Shown here: one piece after another, positions 49,040 through 60,244 of the stretch | Position numbering within the stretch: position 1 is the stretch's first letter | Layout: every line of letters begins with the position of its first letter | Source: Fonsecaea monophora | Lineage: Eukaryota; Ascomycota; Eurotiomycetes; Chaetothyriales; Herpotrichiellaceae | Direction: 5' to 3' | Assembly: GCF_001642475.1 (NCBI RefSeq) | Contig: NW_019174031.1 | Location: 1-64,000, forward strand | Length of the DNA stretch: 64,000 nt | Program-made: the position numbers and the translations under genes | The notes under the pieces: generated by a model | Database searches by the model: none | Seen by the model: only the letters and a program-made list of their open reading frames with translations | What the model was told of the DNA's origin: nothing

Positions 49040-51183
49040 ATGTCTTCGTCCTCCAGTTCAACGGCTTTGCTACCGCAGTATCCTGCCACGTACTCGGGAA
49101 TCCCAGAGAGACTATTGAACAAAGCAATTCGGGAGAAGTCAAGACTGTGGGAAAACCAATCCAAGGAAGACCAGACCCCCAGGAAAAGAGACTTGGCCAT
49201 CCCTGCTGGTATTGGCCGCTCGGATTTCCTCAAAGCATTGGATGATTTGGCGAAAACTCTGGGGGAGGAGCACGTTGTGTTGAACGACAAGCCCCTTGAG
49301 GATGGATGGTGAGAAATATGATGGCCGCTCTTTTGTACCGTCGTGGTCAACAGCTGACTTTCTCTCAAGGTATTTGGAGCGTACGTTGAGATTGTCCTCA
49401 AAACCCGGCAGAGGTTGATACGTTGATCAGATCCCAATACGCACGATTCCTACATGATAATGGACGCCGAAGAGACAGTGTCGTCAGCTTGCGTCTACCC
49501 AGGCAATGTGCAGGATGTTCAACTTGTGGTGAAGTGGGCAAATAAACATCTTGTCCCCCTATATCCAATCTCTATGGGACGAAACCGTACATGATGCCTA
49601 CTTTATTATCTCCTTCCGCCGAGCCCTCGCTGACGGACTTGACAGTGGGATATGGAGGTGCCGCACCGCGCGTGCGTGGCTCACTTACCGTCGACCTTGG
49701 TAGACGAATGAACAAGATCTTGGATATTGATCCAGATGACTGTACCTGTCTGGTTGAGCCGGGTGTTTCATTCTATGCTCTGTACGAGGAGATCAAGAGG
49801 AAGGGATACACCATGTGGGTGGATACGCCCGACCTTGGGGGAGGCTCAATCATCGGCAACACTCTCGAACATGGAGTTGGCTACACGCCATATGGAGATC
49901 ACTGGTCGACTCATTCGGGGCTGGAGGTAGTTCTTCCCACTGGTGATCTGCTCAGGACAGGCATGGGGGCTCTCCCTGGCAACAACACCTGGCAGACATT
50001 TCCTTATGGATTTGGGCCGATTTCAGAGTATGGCGGGACCCCGGATGGATATCCCATATGCTGACGATGGGTTGCAGTGGGATCTTTTCACAGTCGAACT
50101 TTGGAATAGTCACAAAGATGGGTGTTGCTTTGATGCCAGATCCAGGCGGCTGCGAAAGCTTCGTGAGTGACCTGGGCTTCCTGACCTTGACCTCTCGTGG
50201 GCCAACTGACTTTCAAAGATGTATACGTTTCAGCGGGAAGATGACCTGCTGCAATTGGTACGTTGAACCTCCCAACACCACACATGAAAGATAGCTGAAC
50301 ATGACGCGAGATCGATATCGTTCGACCTCTGAGAATCGCCAACTTGCTCGAGAATGTCGCCCAAATCCGACACAGCACCGTTGAGTTGGCAGTCTCCGGG
50401 CTCCCACGATCACATTATTATCAAGGTACTGGCCCTATACCGGAGGAAGTGCTGCAAGCCCATCTGGAGGCCACGCCGCTCGGGCGGTGTTCATGGATAT
50501 ACTATGGGACGTCGTACGGGCCTGAAAACATTCGGAAATACAAACTGGACATTGTCCATCGAGAATTCACCAAAATCTCCGGGGCTAAAAGGATTGACCC
50601 TGACACACTGCCCGAGGACCATTATTTCTGGTCACGGGCCAAAATAGCCGGGGGCGAACCAGACTTTGAAGAGCTATCGTACATGAACTGGGTACCTAAC
50701 GGCGCTCATTTGGGATTCAGCCCTGTGTCGCCGACTCGAGGCTCGGACGCGCTGAAATTATGGAAGATAGCCAAGACGAGGCACGACGAGCATGGAGTCG
50801 ACCTCTTTATCGCATTTTGCGTAGGGTTGAGAGAACTCCACATGATCAATCTCATAATCTATGACCGGAGCAGGCCCGAAAGGAGAAAGGCTGTCGAAAG
50901 CTGCATGCGCTTGATGATCGAGGATGCAGCGAAACAAGGTTACGGAGAGTATCGGACCCATCTTCTCTTCCAGGACCAAGTCGCGCGGACATACAGCTGG
51001 AACGACAATGCTCTCATGAAGTTCAACGAGAAACTCAAGGATGCCCTCGACCCCAATGGCATCCTTGCCCCGGGGAGATGTGGTATTTGGCCAGAGCGTT
51101 ACCGAGGACGAGGTTGGGAGATAGGCAAGGACGGGAGGGAGACTTCCGAAGGGGACGGGGTGCGACCGGGGGGAGCAACGTGA
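49040..51183 (+). CDS. Vanillyl-alcohol oxidase-type flavoenzyme
   Basis: FAD enzyme of the vanillyl-alcohol oxidase / p-cresol methylhydroxylase family, oxidising para-substituted phenols such as vanillyl alcohol, 4-alkylphenols or eugenol. Seven exons: 49040-49308, 49370-49380, 49431-49586, 49646-50027, 50078-50162, 50219-50257 and 50311-51183, giving 604 residues. Exon 2 is an 11-nt microexon. All junctions restore family motifs, for example YLEHPNTHDSYMIMDAEETV, YPISMGRNLGYGGAAPRVRG and GFGPISDGIFSQSNFGIVTK. VDTPDLGGGSIIGNTLEHGV and GYTPYGDHW form the FAD-binding part. His447 in NGAHLGFSP and Tyr528-Arg529 in GEYRTHL match the covalent-FAD His422 and catalytic Tyr503-Arg504 of the Penicillium enzyme with one constant offset of 25. 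No signal peptide is seen. The substrate is not known. Confidence 0.9.
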
Positions 51184-51387
51184 AGCTATGATGGCGGGGG
51201 ACGAGCGGGCTATTAGGCTTCTCCCTGCCGAATTGAAGCCTCTTGTCAGGACCAAGGCAGTCCTTGTAATGGACAAGTTGTGGAGGATGGACACCCAGTG
51301 CATGTATGTAGGAGCAAACCTGAACCACCGTAGCTGGAGTTCAGAAGATGAGGAGGGTAGACTCTCCTGAAATCGATCCGAACGAGA

Positions 51388-52143
51388 TCACACACCGTAT
51401 TCGTCGGCGAGCTCGACCCAAGCGTCGACGATCTTGTCGACATCACTCTTCTTGATAGGAATGCGGTGAGGCCCGTCCCATTCAATCAGCGTCGTCGTCC
51501 CCGGCGCACAGTAGTTTTCGACCAGCTTCCTGTGGAGATGGAGACCTTCGTCCCTCAGGCCGTGGACGTGCAGAGTCGGGATCCTCAGCTTCATGTCTGG
51601 GCGCTCGAGGATGCTCTCGACGTCGGCTGCGTCCGCCAGGCCACCTGCGGACTGCATCCATGGTAGTTCTTCCGCCTCTTCACTCAGACTGACCAGCGGT
51701 GCCCGGCCGGCGAGGATGACGGCAAACTTCCACGGCCCGGGTTTCTCCTTGAGTTGCTGGTCGTACAGGAGGCTCGCCGCCAGTTTGGCGCCCTGGCTGA
51801 AGCCCAAGGTCGCTACCCACTCTCCCGTGCCCTCATCACTCTCCATGCAGCGGTCAATGGTGTACTCTAGCTCATATTGACACGCGGCCGGCTCGATCTC
51901 TGGGTGAGACTCGAGCCACCGGAACCATCGCCGGAATGGACCCCAGTCCGAGTACACGGGAACGACGCCGACGCCTTCGTCGCAGAAGAAGGGCGCATCG
52001 ACGAAGACGAAGCGGTATCGGTTCTTGAGCTTTTCGTGGCCCAGAAACGCGCGGAACTGGTTCTTGAAGATTGCTGCGTTGACCCCACCGCCGTGGATGC
52101 AGAGGATGCGTGGTAGATGCAATGTGGGATCGGACGAAGCCAT
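51388..52143 (-). CDS. FSH-type serine hydrolase
   Basis: Alpha/beta hydrolase of the fungal FSH1 (family of serine hydrolases) group, 251 residues in one exon from ATG 52143 (MASSDPTLHLPRILCIHGGG). The nucleophile is in LGFSQGAKLAASLL (about residue 121), with oxyanion-side ILCIHGGGVN. The acid is near LHVHGLRDEG and the His is in IEWDGPHRIPIKK. FVDAPFFCDEGVGVVPVY and WFRWLESHPE are typical of FSH proteins, several of which release or trim products in polyketide pathways (LovG-like). It is convergent with the VAO-type gene (204 bp). The coding strand looks G/C-rich at third positions. The physiological substrate is unknown. Confidence 0.85.
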   Translation of the reverse strand: MASSDPTLHLPRILCIHGGGVNAAIFKNQFRAFLGHEKLKNRYRFVFVDAPFFCDEGVGVVPVYSDWGPFRRWFRWLESHPEIEPAACQYELEYTIDRCMESDEGTGEWVATLGFSQGAKLAASLLYDQQLKEKPGPWKFAVILAGRAPLVSLSEEAEELPWMQSAGGLADAADVESILERPDMKLRIPTLHVHGLRDEGLHLHRKLVENYCAPGTTTLIEWDGPHRIPIKKSDVDKIVDAWVELADEYGV

Positions 52144-52752
52144 GGTGTTTGGGATACTTGGTCTGTTTAAATGTGTCAATGTGCGGAGATTCCGCTGAAG
52201 GGTTAAACCAGAATCGCCTCTCGGAGAATAGGTAGATACAAACCCGAGGCAGTGGAGAACGCACCCGTATTAATATTATGTACTCGGCCCTCGCTACACT
52301 CGCCGGGTGCTCGCTACCTCACTCGAGGGCGTAAGGCCATCACCATATTGGTGACATTGTGGGTTGGTCTATAAATACGCAACGGACCTGGGTCGTTTTC
52401 AGCCTCACTTCGGCCTCTCCAAGGTTCCGACTTTTAGCATCCAGACTCTACCCACCATATCCGCTGAAACCCTTGCCACCAGCAGCTCGCCTAAGGGCTT
52501 CCATGCCGTACCTCTCGGTCTCCGAACGCTTACCGAGTACATCGCCAGATTGGTGAAAGGCACTGTCTGAGCTGGAGGCGTCGCCACGTGGCTTTTGTCC
52601 AGATTCTCATCGTCGACAAAGCGTTCGAAACGAGCCCGTGAATATCTAGAGACCGGATTTAAAGACACAAAGAATGCTGCTCGAAGGAGATATGCATTTA
52701 AGTACCCGCAGGTGTTATAGAGTCCGCCGCCATAACCTCGTTATACAAAAAT
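52144..52752. other. Intergenic: FSH gene promoter side and 3' flank of the LipA/NB-ARC gene
   Basis: 609 bp. A plus-strand TATAAATA lies at 52370-52377, but no gene on that strand follows. The first ATG after it opens only 17 codons. A 68-codon frame at 52364-52570 begins with TTG and is not called. Confidence 0.4.
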
Positions 52753-55700
52753 TCATGCTTCGCTATGCATTGAAGTACTGAGGTCCTGTCCACTTCTGGG
52801 ACATCTCCCTGGTTTATCTTTGTCCGCCAGTCGTCCATCTTTGCTCCGGCCACGAGCCGATGAGACACGCGCTCGTGCCCTATCGAGCTCAACTGGAGAC
52901 ATCTGGCCAAATTGGACACTGCTTTCAAGTCTTTCGTAGCGCCTCTCGAAAATGTCCGCACCGTCAAAGGATACACTGGATGGAAACGGAGAGGTCACAT
53001 CCAAATTGCCAATACTAGCAATCTCGTCATCCCATGCAGCAGCAGCCGCAACGTCAATGGAGGCCAGGCCTGGTCTGCTGTACAGATAAGGCTCGCGGAT
53101 CTGCGGGGAGGTGCCCAGCGACGCCGAACCGGGCACTGCTGGAGGTGCCGTGGCATATGATGCGTTTGATTCCTTGGATGTATCGCGTGACATGGGCTGT
53201 GAGCTGTAGCCACCAGGAAACAGCTTCGCAGAGAGGCGACCTTCAACCTCTTGTCTCAGACGAGGCTTCAGCTCGGAAAATTCAGAATGTCGCGACAGCG
53301 AAAGGTTCTCGTCCATCGGGATTGAGGGAACCATCTTTGTTGCCACTGGATTGTTCAATGCGGTGTGTATCAGTCGGGGTGACGACGGCGGATGCCTGCT
53401 GTGCTTTCGAGCGATATCGAATGAATCGTAGGCTGGAAGAGACTGACTCGGCAGAAACTCTGTGACCAAAGGTGACATTTTCTGATTGGGAGATCTAGTG
53501 GACAGTGGCAGGCGTGCTTCGTCCAATGTTGGCCTGATACACTGTGGACGCGTAGGTGATTTTATTCTTCCTCCTCTCACAGGAGGCGGGCTGGCGCGGT
53601 GGATGGCCGCGAGAGCACCCGATGCGTCAGAGCCTGTGGAAGTAGGCCTTGTCGCAGTCCGATCGTCGCTGCCACTGGTGAAGGATGACGCTCTCGAGCG
53701 AATCTGCGCCTGTTCGTGGGAGAGAGTGGGTGGAATCGGTATAGGCTTCCACTCTCCAAGATCCTTCGGTTTTTTGGCCGGGTGAGGTCGCCCTTGGAAG
53801 ATCGCTTGGAGAACCGAGGATTGACGGGCAGTATTGAAGCTGGCCTCCGTAGGCGTCGTCACGTCCATCTGAGAATCGCTTGGACGTCGGCTTCGGTTCA
53901 TACTCGGAATCAGGACCTTCGAGTTGTCCATTCCAGATTGCGACCATCTCTCTGTCCAGCTGCCCTCGGACCCGTCGTCATCCAAATCCAACCCAAGATG
54001 CATCTGGACTGGCGATTCAGTCTGATCGTCGGTAGGTTCGGGCGTCCAGGTGGATGCCCTGGTCAAAGCACTGCTTTCAGTGGCGGGACTGTCTGAAGAG
54101 GTGCTGCTGGCCCGCTCAAACACCGAGAATTGTACTCGGCGATTGAGGCTGTCAACGGATTGTGACGGAGACTGCCTCTGGATTTCCTTCTTAATCAATC
54201 GGATAGTTTCGTGAAGGTTGTGCCTTGTTTTGCGCAGCGTCGGCGAGGCGTCGGCAGATGATTTTGGGAAGTGTGACCAAAGCCGGGCCGCCTGCGTCTC
54301 ATAGTCCCGATAGTCGCGAACAAGACCTCGCCCTTCAGTGCTCTTGATTTTGGCATCTGCGACCATATAAGAGTGACAGATCATTTTCGAGGCGACGCAG
54401 AGCCACCACCAGTAATGTGCTGGTTGATCTGCATATCGAAGCTTCAGCTCGTCCCGGAGCACATTTTGCACGACGCTGTGAATGCGGAGAATGTCGATGC
54501 TGTAGGTTATCGAATGGGAAGATGACCCGTCCAACATGCTCTCTGTATGAGCCGCGACTAATCCTTCGAGGCTGCTGGAGTCATCCTTGAGCAGTCTTGG
54601 TTTGATTCGCTCTATCTCGCCGGCAGTCCCTACTGCGCCAAAGGTATCGGCAGTGTTGGCTCGTGGCCGTCTAGAGTCGTCTGGCGCGAAAGAGCTTTTT
54701 GATGGTGTAATGCAGTATTCAAGTAGGGTCCGTTCGACCAATCCGTAGCGTATGAGAACGGCGATGGTGTTGTCTAACTCTTTCTTCATGCTTCCTATCT
54801 GTTCAACAGAGCGAATTTCAATTCCAAATTCCTGCAACAAAGGTTGTCCAAAGCGAATCAGAGTCACTGGTATCACGTGCGCGAAAAAGCTCAGTAGTGT
54901 AACCAGGTGGACGGCCTCAGGATGCGAATGCTCTCTTAGCGATGAGATAATGTCCAGGTACGGATCAGCGAGTCGATGATCTGAAGTTCCGGGACTGAAC
55001 TTCTCCAGTGATGTGCCTCTGGCAATTAATGCGTGGGCGGCGGCGTGGATGGCAAGTGGTAGACATTCGTAGTGTTTCACCAACTGCATAGCCTTTTTCG
55101 CCTGCAGTTCAGTCGGTGATCTGATCCCTAGGTTTTTGTAGAGAAGAGCACACGCGTCGTGCTGTGACAATGGGAACACTTTGACGCCGGCAGGGTTGAG
55201 CAATCTCTGCCGCTTCGCCAGCGTGCGATCCACCGACGTGTAGATGATGTTGTTCCCCGAGCGGTCCGGAATGTAAGGGACCAACGCTCCAATGTCCTCG
55301 TCATTGTCCGTCGTCACCCCGTCAAACACGAGTAGCCAGCCTTCTCGAGATTCGAACCATTTCCGCACCGTGTCGACAAACTTTGACGATTCATCCCACC
55401 CGGGGTCTCGGGGTTCGTCGTTGCCAAGTATCGCAACAGCCTGAGCAATATCCCAGAAACTTTTCGAGCGCGATTCTTTGGTCTTGGAGTCGACCCAGAA
55501 GCAGCCGGCCGGATACTCGCTTTGGTGCCGCCACAGATGTTCTCGTGCAATCTGGCTTTTACCACAGCCCGGCGGTCCCCACAGCAAAACGGCACAGGTC
55601 CCTAATGCTCGCCGCCTCTGGTTTGCCAGCTTTTGAGCAAGCTGGTCCATTTCCAATTGAAAGCCAAGAAAAATTGAATTGGGGCGGAAGCCCACTGGAG

Positions 55701-57207
55701 CAACAACTAGCGAAGAAGACGATGATAAAGTCAAAGATTGTTCAGCCATTCGGATTGAGCTTATAGAGTCCTCTGTAAACCACCATGAGTCAGCGTCAAC
55801 GAGCTCCATTCTGATCACTGACCAAAGCTGGTTGATCAACGAGGTGCAGTGACGAGATCGTCCTCGACCTCTTCAACCTCATACTGGGGTGAAGTTGACG
55901 CGGAGATCTGTTTGGGAGGAGGCGCACTCATTGAATTTGACTGGATTGTTTGCGCAATCCCAGAAGGTGTAACTGCGCCCAAGGCTCCTGCGCTCGTCTG
56001 AAAAATGCTATCTATCCAGGGAATTAGCATTGCTACGGACGAGACTTGTGGATTCACGTACTCACCACCCAACAATTCACGTGCAGCTGCTTGCCTTTCA
56101 AATTCGGCGACTCGTCTCTCTTCCTCCCAGCGTGAGTGGATGAGCGACTGGGACGCAGTGGCGTATCTAGGGAGAAGTAAGCACGAATCGTTCGTCTCCG
56201 ATACTTGCTCGAGTTACCTCTGAACAGCTTCGGCGACGACATCATAGCCTGGGCTTGATTCATCTTCGAACTTGCACATATGGCTAGAAAAGAAGTGAGA
56301 AATCTAAGCAATTGTGGGAGTGAATAGGTTTGGGGTCCTTCTTACCTGTGATCCTTTTCAATTCCCATTCTTTCGACACCTTCAATGACAGGAGCGGCGG
56401 AATCTTCCTCCACGACGAATGATCGGGTACCTTTTAGATCGGTAGGCTTTGACTCGTGGAAGAAGTAGATGTGAAAGCGGCTAATTATTTCAATGAAAAG
56501 CCTATTGATATTCTGCAGCGTCTCGTTGTTGGTCTGCAGCGCCTGCACCAGTTGAGGAGACGTATCGAAGAACTTCTTCGGAAGTGCGACAGCACAGATC
56601 TTCTCGAGCAAGGAGCCCCATTTGGCTAGGTCAGAGCCATTGTGAGGAGTTCCAAGAAAGAGAATTCCATATGTGCTGACGTAGATTGATCGAAGTCGTT
56701 CGGTGTGTTGGTGACGTCGAATGCTCTGGCAGTATATCAAACATCTCTTGACTACCAAGCCTCCGAGGGAATGACAGATGAAGATGATGGGCCTTTCGGT
56801 GGCTTTCCTTAACTGCTTCTTCTCAGCTTGTGTCCGTTTGAAGTGTTCCGGCGAAGCTGGCCGTGTAACATCACCTAGAGTTCATGTTCCCCGCTTACCG
56901 ATCTGTTGGCCACCAAGCGACTTGCAAGATGTTCTGCATGATTATGTATCTTGTCCTTTGACACGCCATCGGTAAAAGCGGTCACATTCGCGTCATACCC
57001 GTAGGTCAGAATTCGGGGTCTTTGGTCTTCAAGCGCCGCAGGGAGAAGGTCAGCCGGCCAGAAGACGTCGGGCTTCTTGGTAGACCAAGTATCGTGGGGA
57101 TGCCCGTTCAATCCATGCACGAAAACGATGTCGACTAGAGGATCTGTCGCCGCGTAGACTTCTGTAAGGCCATATTGTACGATCTGCTTTCCAGCAGAGG
57201 TGCTCAT
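52753..57207 (-). CDS. LipA/NB-ARC STAND protein (fungal NLR-like)
   Basis: Signal-transducing NTPase with an N-terminal alpha/beta hydrolase and an NB-ARC domain. Proposed exons: 56899-57207, 56346-56812, 56218-56283, 56066-56166, 55885-56011 and 52753-55810, giving about 1375 residues. The hydrolase (about 1-260) has VDIVFVHGLNGHPHDTW, the nucleophile Ser118 in ICHSLGGLVVK, and FLGTPHNGSDL. The phrase DHSHMCKF, common at such hydrolase ends, follows. NB-ARC (about 405-700) has P-loop GPPGCGKSQ, Walker B WLLVFDGV, RNBS-B NNIIYTSVDR and GLPL-like ECLPLAIHAA. The rest is helical, then Ser/Pro-rich and disordered, with no ankyrin, WD40 or TPR repeats. Exon 2's start (several in-frame AGs) and the exon 5-6 link (donor GTATGA, acceptor GATCAG) are uncertain. 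If the latter is wrong, these could be two genes. Confidence 0.75.
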
Positions 57208-57929
57208 CGTTCAAATGGCGTACAGCCGTCGCACATCGAGGGGAGTCAGGACAGCAAGCCAGCAGAAGCAGGAGAAGTAGAAGAAACGGATATGAAAAAG
57301 TACAACGTTCGGGCAAGAAACTCGCCCGCTCACCGGAACATATGTAGGCTGGAGAGAGGCATTTCAGACATGGTGGACTGGATCCAGGAGTCACAGTCAC
57401 CGTCGAATGGAAATGGAGGGCGCAGGTGACTTGGTAGCCTGACGATGGCAGTGGTGGATGCAACCTGCATATTTCCCAGACAAAGAAAATTGACGTGTCC
57501 TTTGAAGATGAGGCAAGCAGATTTGGGCGGCTGGTCTCTGGAGTCTTAGACGGCTTAGGCGTTTCAGTCCCGTCTGTGATCGCTTGCTAAATCCTGGCAT
57601 TGGGCATCTTGCCTTTCTCGGGGGCCATATTGTGGGGAAACTGCAGCCTCAGGGGGGCCAAGCTCAGCCGAAGGGGCCAAATGAATACCGGGAGCTCGGC
57701 TGCAGGCTCGAAAGCGGGTTTGGAGGCTGCTATCTACTTGATGTGATTGTAGCAATCAGTCTTGCAGGGTTGCCTATTTGGTCGTCCGTAGCGGTGTTTG
57801 TCACAAGATCTCCTCTCTATACCACCCCTCAGACAAAGCTACTTGAAGTCACACGGCCAGATTGAACATCAGGAGGTGTCTCGGGCAACTGTGGCAAGAC
57901 AGGCAACCTCGCTGGGTCAGTTCGGTGCC
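57208..57929. other. Intergenic: LipA/NB-ARC promoter, 3' flank of enoyl-CoA hydratase
   Basis: 722 bp with only short frames of no recognisable character. Confidence 0.4.
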
Positions 57930-58883
57930 TCATCTGCCCTTGAAGGCTGGCCTCCTCTTCTCTGCAAACGCCCTCAATGCCTCCATCCGGTCCTCCGTCT
58001 TCAGGATGACCTCGTAAGCTTCGTTTTCTGCGGCCTCTCCACGTTGCCACCCATTGACTGCACGCATTGCTTGGGTCAGGGCAATCGGCCCTCCATCGCA
58101 AATGTCATTGGCAAGCTGTAAACTGGCAGCCAGCACCTTTTGCCGTGCCTTTGCCTCCTCGTCGAATTCCTCCGGAGTAATCTCCACCAGTCTGTTGCAC
58201 AGTCCTAGAAAGTAGGCTTCTGCACCGCCAACTCGTCGACCAGTAAGAATAAGGTCGCGTGCTCGGTTGATCCCAATCAATGCAGGCAGTCTGTAGGTCC
58301 CTCCTGCTCCCGGAATGATTGCCAGCTTTGTTTCAGGCTGGCCTACAACTGCAGACGATCCAAATACTCGAAATGTCGTGCAGAGCGCCAGTTCCAGACC
58401 ACCACCAAGAGCAACAGAAGATATAGCAGAGATGGTAGGCACAATGAGGTTGGATAGATCGGTGAAGGTGTTGCGCATGTCTGTCAAGAATTCCCTAGTC
58501 CTTTATATTTGTGAGCAGGTGCAATCACTGAGACTCAAAAGTGCGTACTCTTCATGCGTCATCTCCTTTCTTTCCCTCAAGTCTGCCCCGGCGCAGAAAG
58601 CCTTATCTGTATTGGACGCGATGATCAGTGCCCTCGTGGGGCCTGTACCACCCTCGGCCTGGATCTCATGGACATGACGCTTCAGATCAGTGATGAGTTT
58701 GCGTGACAAGGCATTTCGAGCGGCAGGCCTGTCGAGGAGAAGGATGCGGATATTACCAGAATGCGGTGCTGGTTGGTGTTGGACTTTAATTGGAGAAGGT
58801 TCGGACACAAAAGCAAAGCGACGGGAATAGACACGAGGAGCTCGTAGAGTCGAGAGGGCGCGCCATGCTGAACAGGTTCGCAT
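57930..58883 (-). CDS. Mitochondrial enoyl-CoA hydratase (AUH-like)
   Basis: Crotonase-fold enzyme that adds water to enoyl-CoA, of the AUH (3-methylglutaconyl-CoA hydratase) type from leucine breakdown. Two exons, 58549-58883 and 57930-58494, with a 54-bp phase-2 intron (GTACGC donor, ACTAG acceptor) give 299 residues. The Arg/Ser-rich, acid-free N-terminus (MRTCSAWRALSTLRAPRVYS) looks like a mitochondrial presequence. Crotonase elements are RILLLDRPAARNALSRKLI, the oxyanion loop FCAGADLRER, VALGGGLELALCTTFRV and QPETKLAIIPGAGGTYRLP with the catalytic Glu. The C-terminal helices, AEAYFLGLCNRLV onward, are complete. The ATG at 58883 is the only one ahead of the domain. Specific substrate is inferred from similarity. 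Confidence 0.85.
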
Positions 58884-59250
58884 TATTTCGATAATTGCGT
58901 GCTGACATTGTGAGGAAAGGTGGGAAGAGATATTAAGTGCAGTATCGGTACTCCTCCTAGGGCGCAGGAAGTTCCGAGGTTGCGGGGAAAACCTCGCCGA
59001 GAGTGTTGACGGAGTGCTTGAGTTCTTACCTCAAGCTGCAAGGCCAACTGGCACAGTTAGCTTGGCTGACGCTGTGCCTGAGACGTCAATGATAGGAACA
59101 TCAGCCCACGGTATCACTTCATGTCCAACATCCCTGACTTTGATGGATCAGTTACCATAGCTGACCATCTCTCACTGCAACGAGAATCAGAATCTACATA
59201 TCCCCGACTGCGAATTGTCCTCACACTGCCAGCACCTCAACTATTTCAGT
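58884..59250. other. Divergent promoter, enoyl-CoA hydratase / NTF2-fold gene
   Basis: 367 bp. The frame ahead of the next gene is open from 59215 but starts with TTG. No other signal. Confidence 0.4.
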
Positions 59251-59676
59251 ATGGACTACAGCATGCTGCATGATACTATTCTAGCCCTTGAGGATGCAAC
59301 CTGGAGAGCATTAACATCCTCGGGAGCCGCACTACTGCCATTCCTCAGTCACGATTGTATCATGCTTTTCCCACTGGGAATGAAAGTGTCCGCTAAAACG
59401 ACGCCGAATCTTGAAGATGTGATGAAAAGCGATGCGTTTGTGCCATGGAAGCAGTTCAAGCTGAGCGATGTGGAGGTTACACCATTGGGACCAGAGGCAG
59501 CCCAAATCAGTTATCGAGTGAACGCGACCAGGCGGCATGTGACGGCGGATGACGATACGAGACAGGACGAATTCAGAGCATTGATCTCGAGCACCTGGAG
59601 GAAAGATCCAGAGGCAGGAAAATTCCTTATGTGTGTTCACCAACAAACACCTTATGAGGAGGATCTGGACTTTTGA
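59251..59676 (+). CDS. Small NTF2-fold (DUF4440/SnoaL-like) protein
   Basis: Protein of 141 residues in one exon starting at ATG 59251 (MDYSMLHDTILALEDATWRA). The layout fits a cone-shaped NTF2 fold: two N-terminal helices, then strands FLSHDCIMLFPLG, LEDVMKSDAFVPWKQFKLSD, VEVTPLGPEAAQISYRVNAT and EFRALISSTWRKDPEAGKFL. The last strand ends MCVHQQTPYEEDLDF, typical of DUF4440-like proteins, where HQQTP closes the sheet. Family members range from enzymes to binding proteins, so no function can be assigned. No targeting signal is visible. The upstream gene is divergent. Confidence 0.7.
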   Translation: MDYSMLHDTILALEDATWRALTSSGAALLPFLSHDCIMLFPLGMKVSAKTTPNLEDVMKSDAFVPWKQFKLSDVEVTPLGPEAAQISYRVNATRRHVTADDDTRQDEFRALISSTWRKDPEAGKFLMCVHQQTPYEEDLDF

Positions 59677-60244
59677 CGGACAGTTGTTATGGAAGGATAA
59701 GGGAGCCACTGGGGGTTGGGTTTCATTTTGATTTGACTGTCAATCTTCAGGATGAAGCTGGGATTCGGATGCTTTGTCCGGTGACTTTTGGTAGGCATGT
59801 TTGAGGACCAGTTCGTTGATCAACTTCTACGGTATCCTCAACTTGGATCATGGTTCATTGGTCTCGTAAGTGGCATGTGAATTAGCCCTCGCTGCACAGT
59901 GACATCAGCCGCCCCAAAGATCTTTACGGCCATCGCGTTGCCTGGAGGACTTGCACATTCCCACGGATCTCCCGCCCGGGCGAGTCAGTGGCGTTAGCCC
60001 GCAGCAGTGTGGGGAAATTGAATCACCAGAACGGTCACATTTGTGACGTCTTTGTCGAGGCTGAAGAAGGTAGGATCAACAAAGTCCCCTCCAGGCATTC
60101 ACGCCCGTCACTCATCATTCAAAAGTGCCTTCATTTCCCTGGGAACAGCACATTCTGCAATACGCCAAAGCGCTGCACCTGAAACCTACTTGTATTGAAC
60201 ATCTCACCAACACACGCTGCCAACTCCATCAATTTCCCTCAAAA
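59677..60244. other. Intergenic upstream of the small LEA-like gene
   Basis: 568 bp between same-strand genes. No gene, repeat or RNA is recognised. Confidence 0.4.

Noticed and set aside
52364..52570. 68-codon plus-strand frame after a TATAAATA
   Set aside because: It opens with TTG, has no ATG in frame near its start and no recognisable product.
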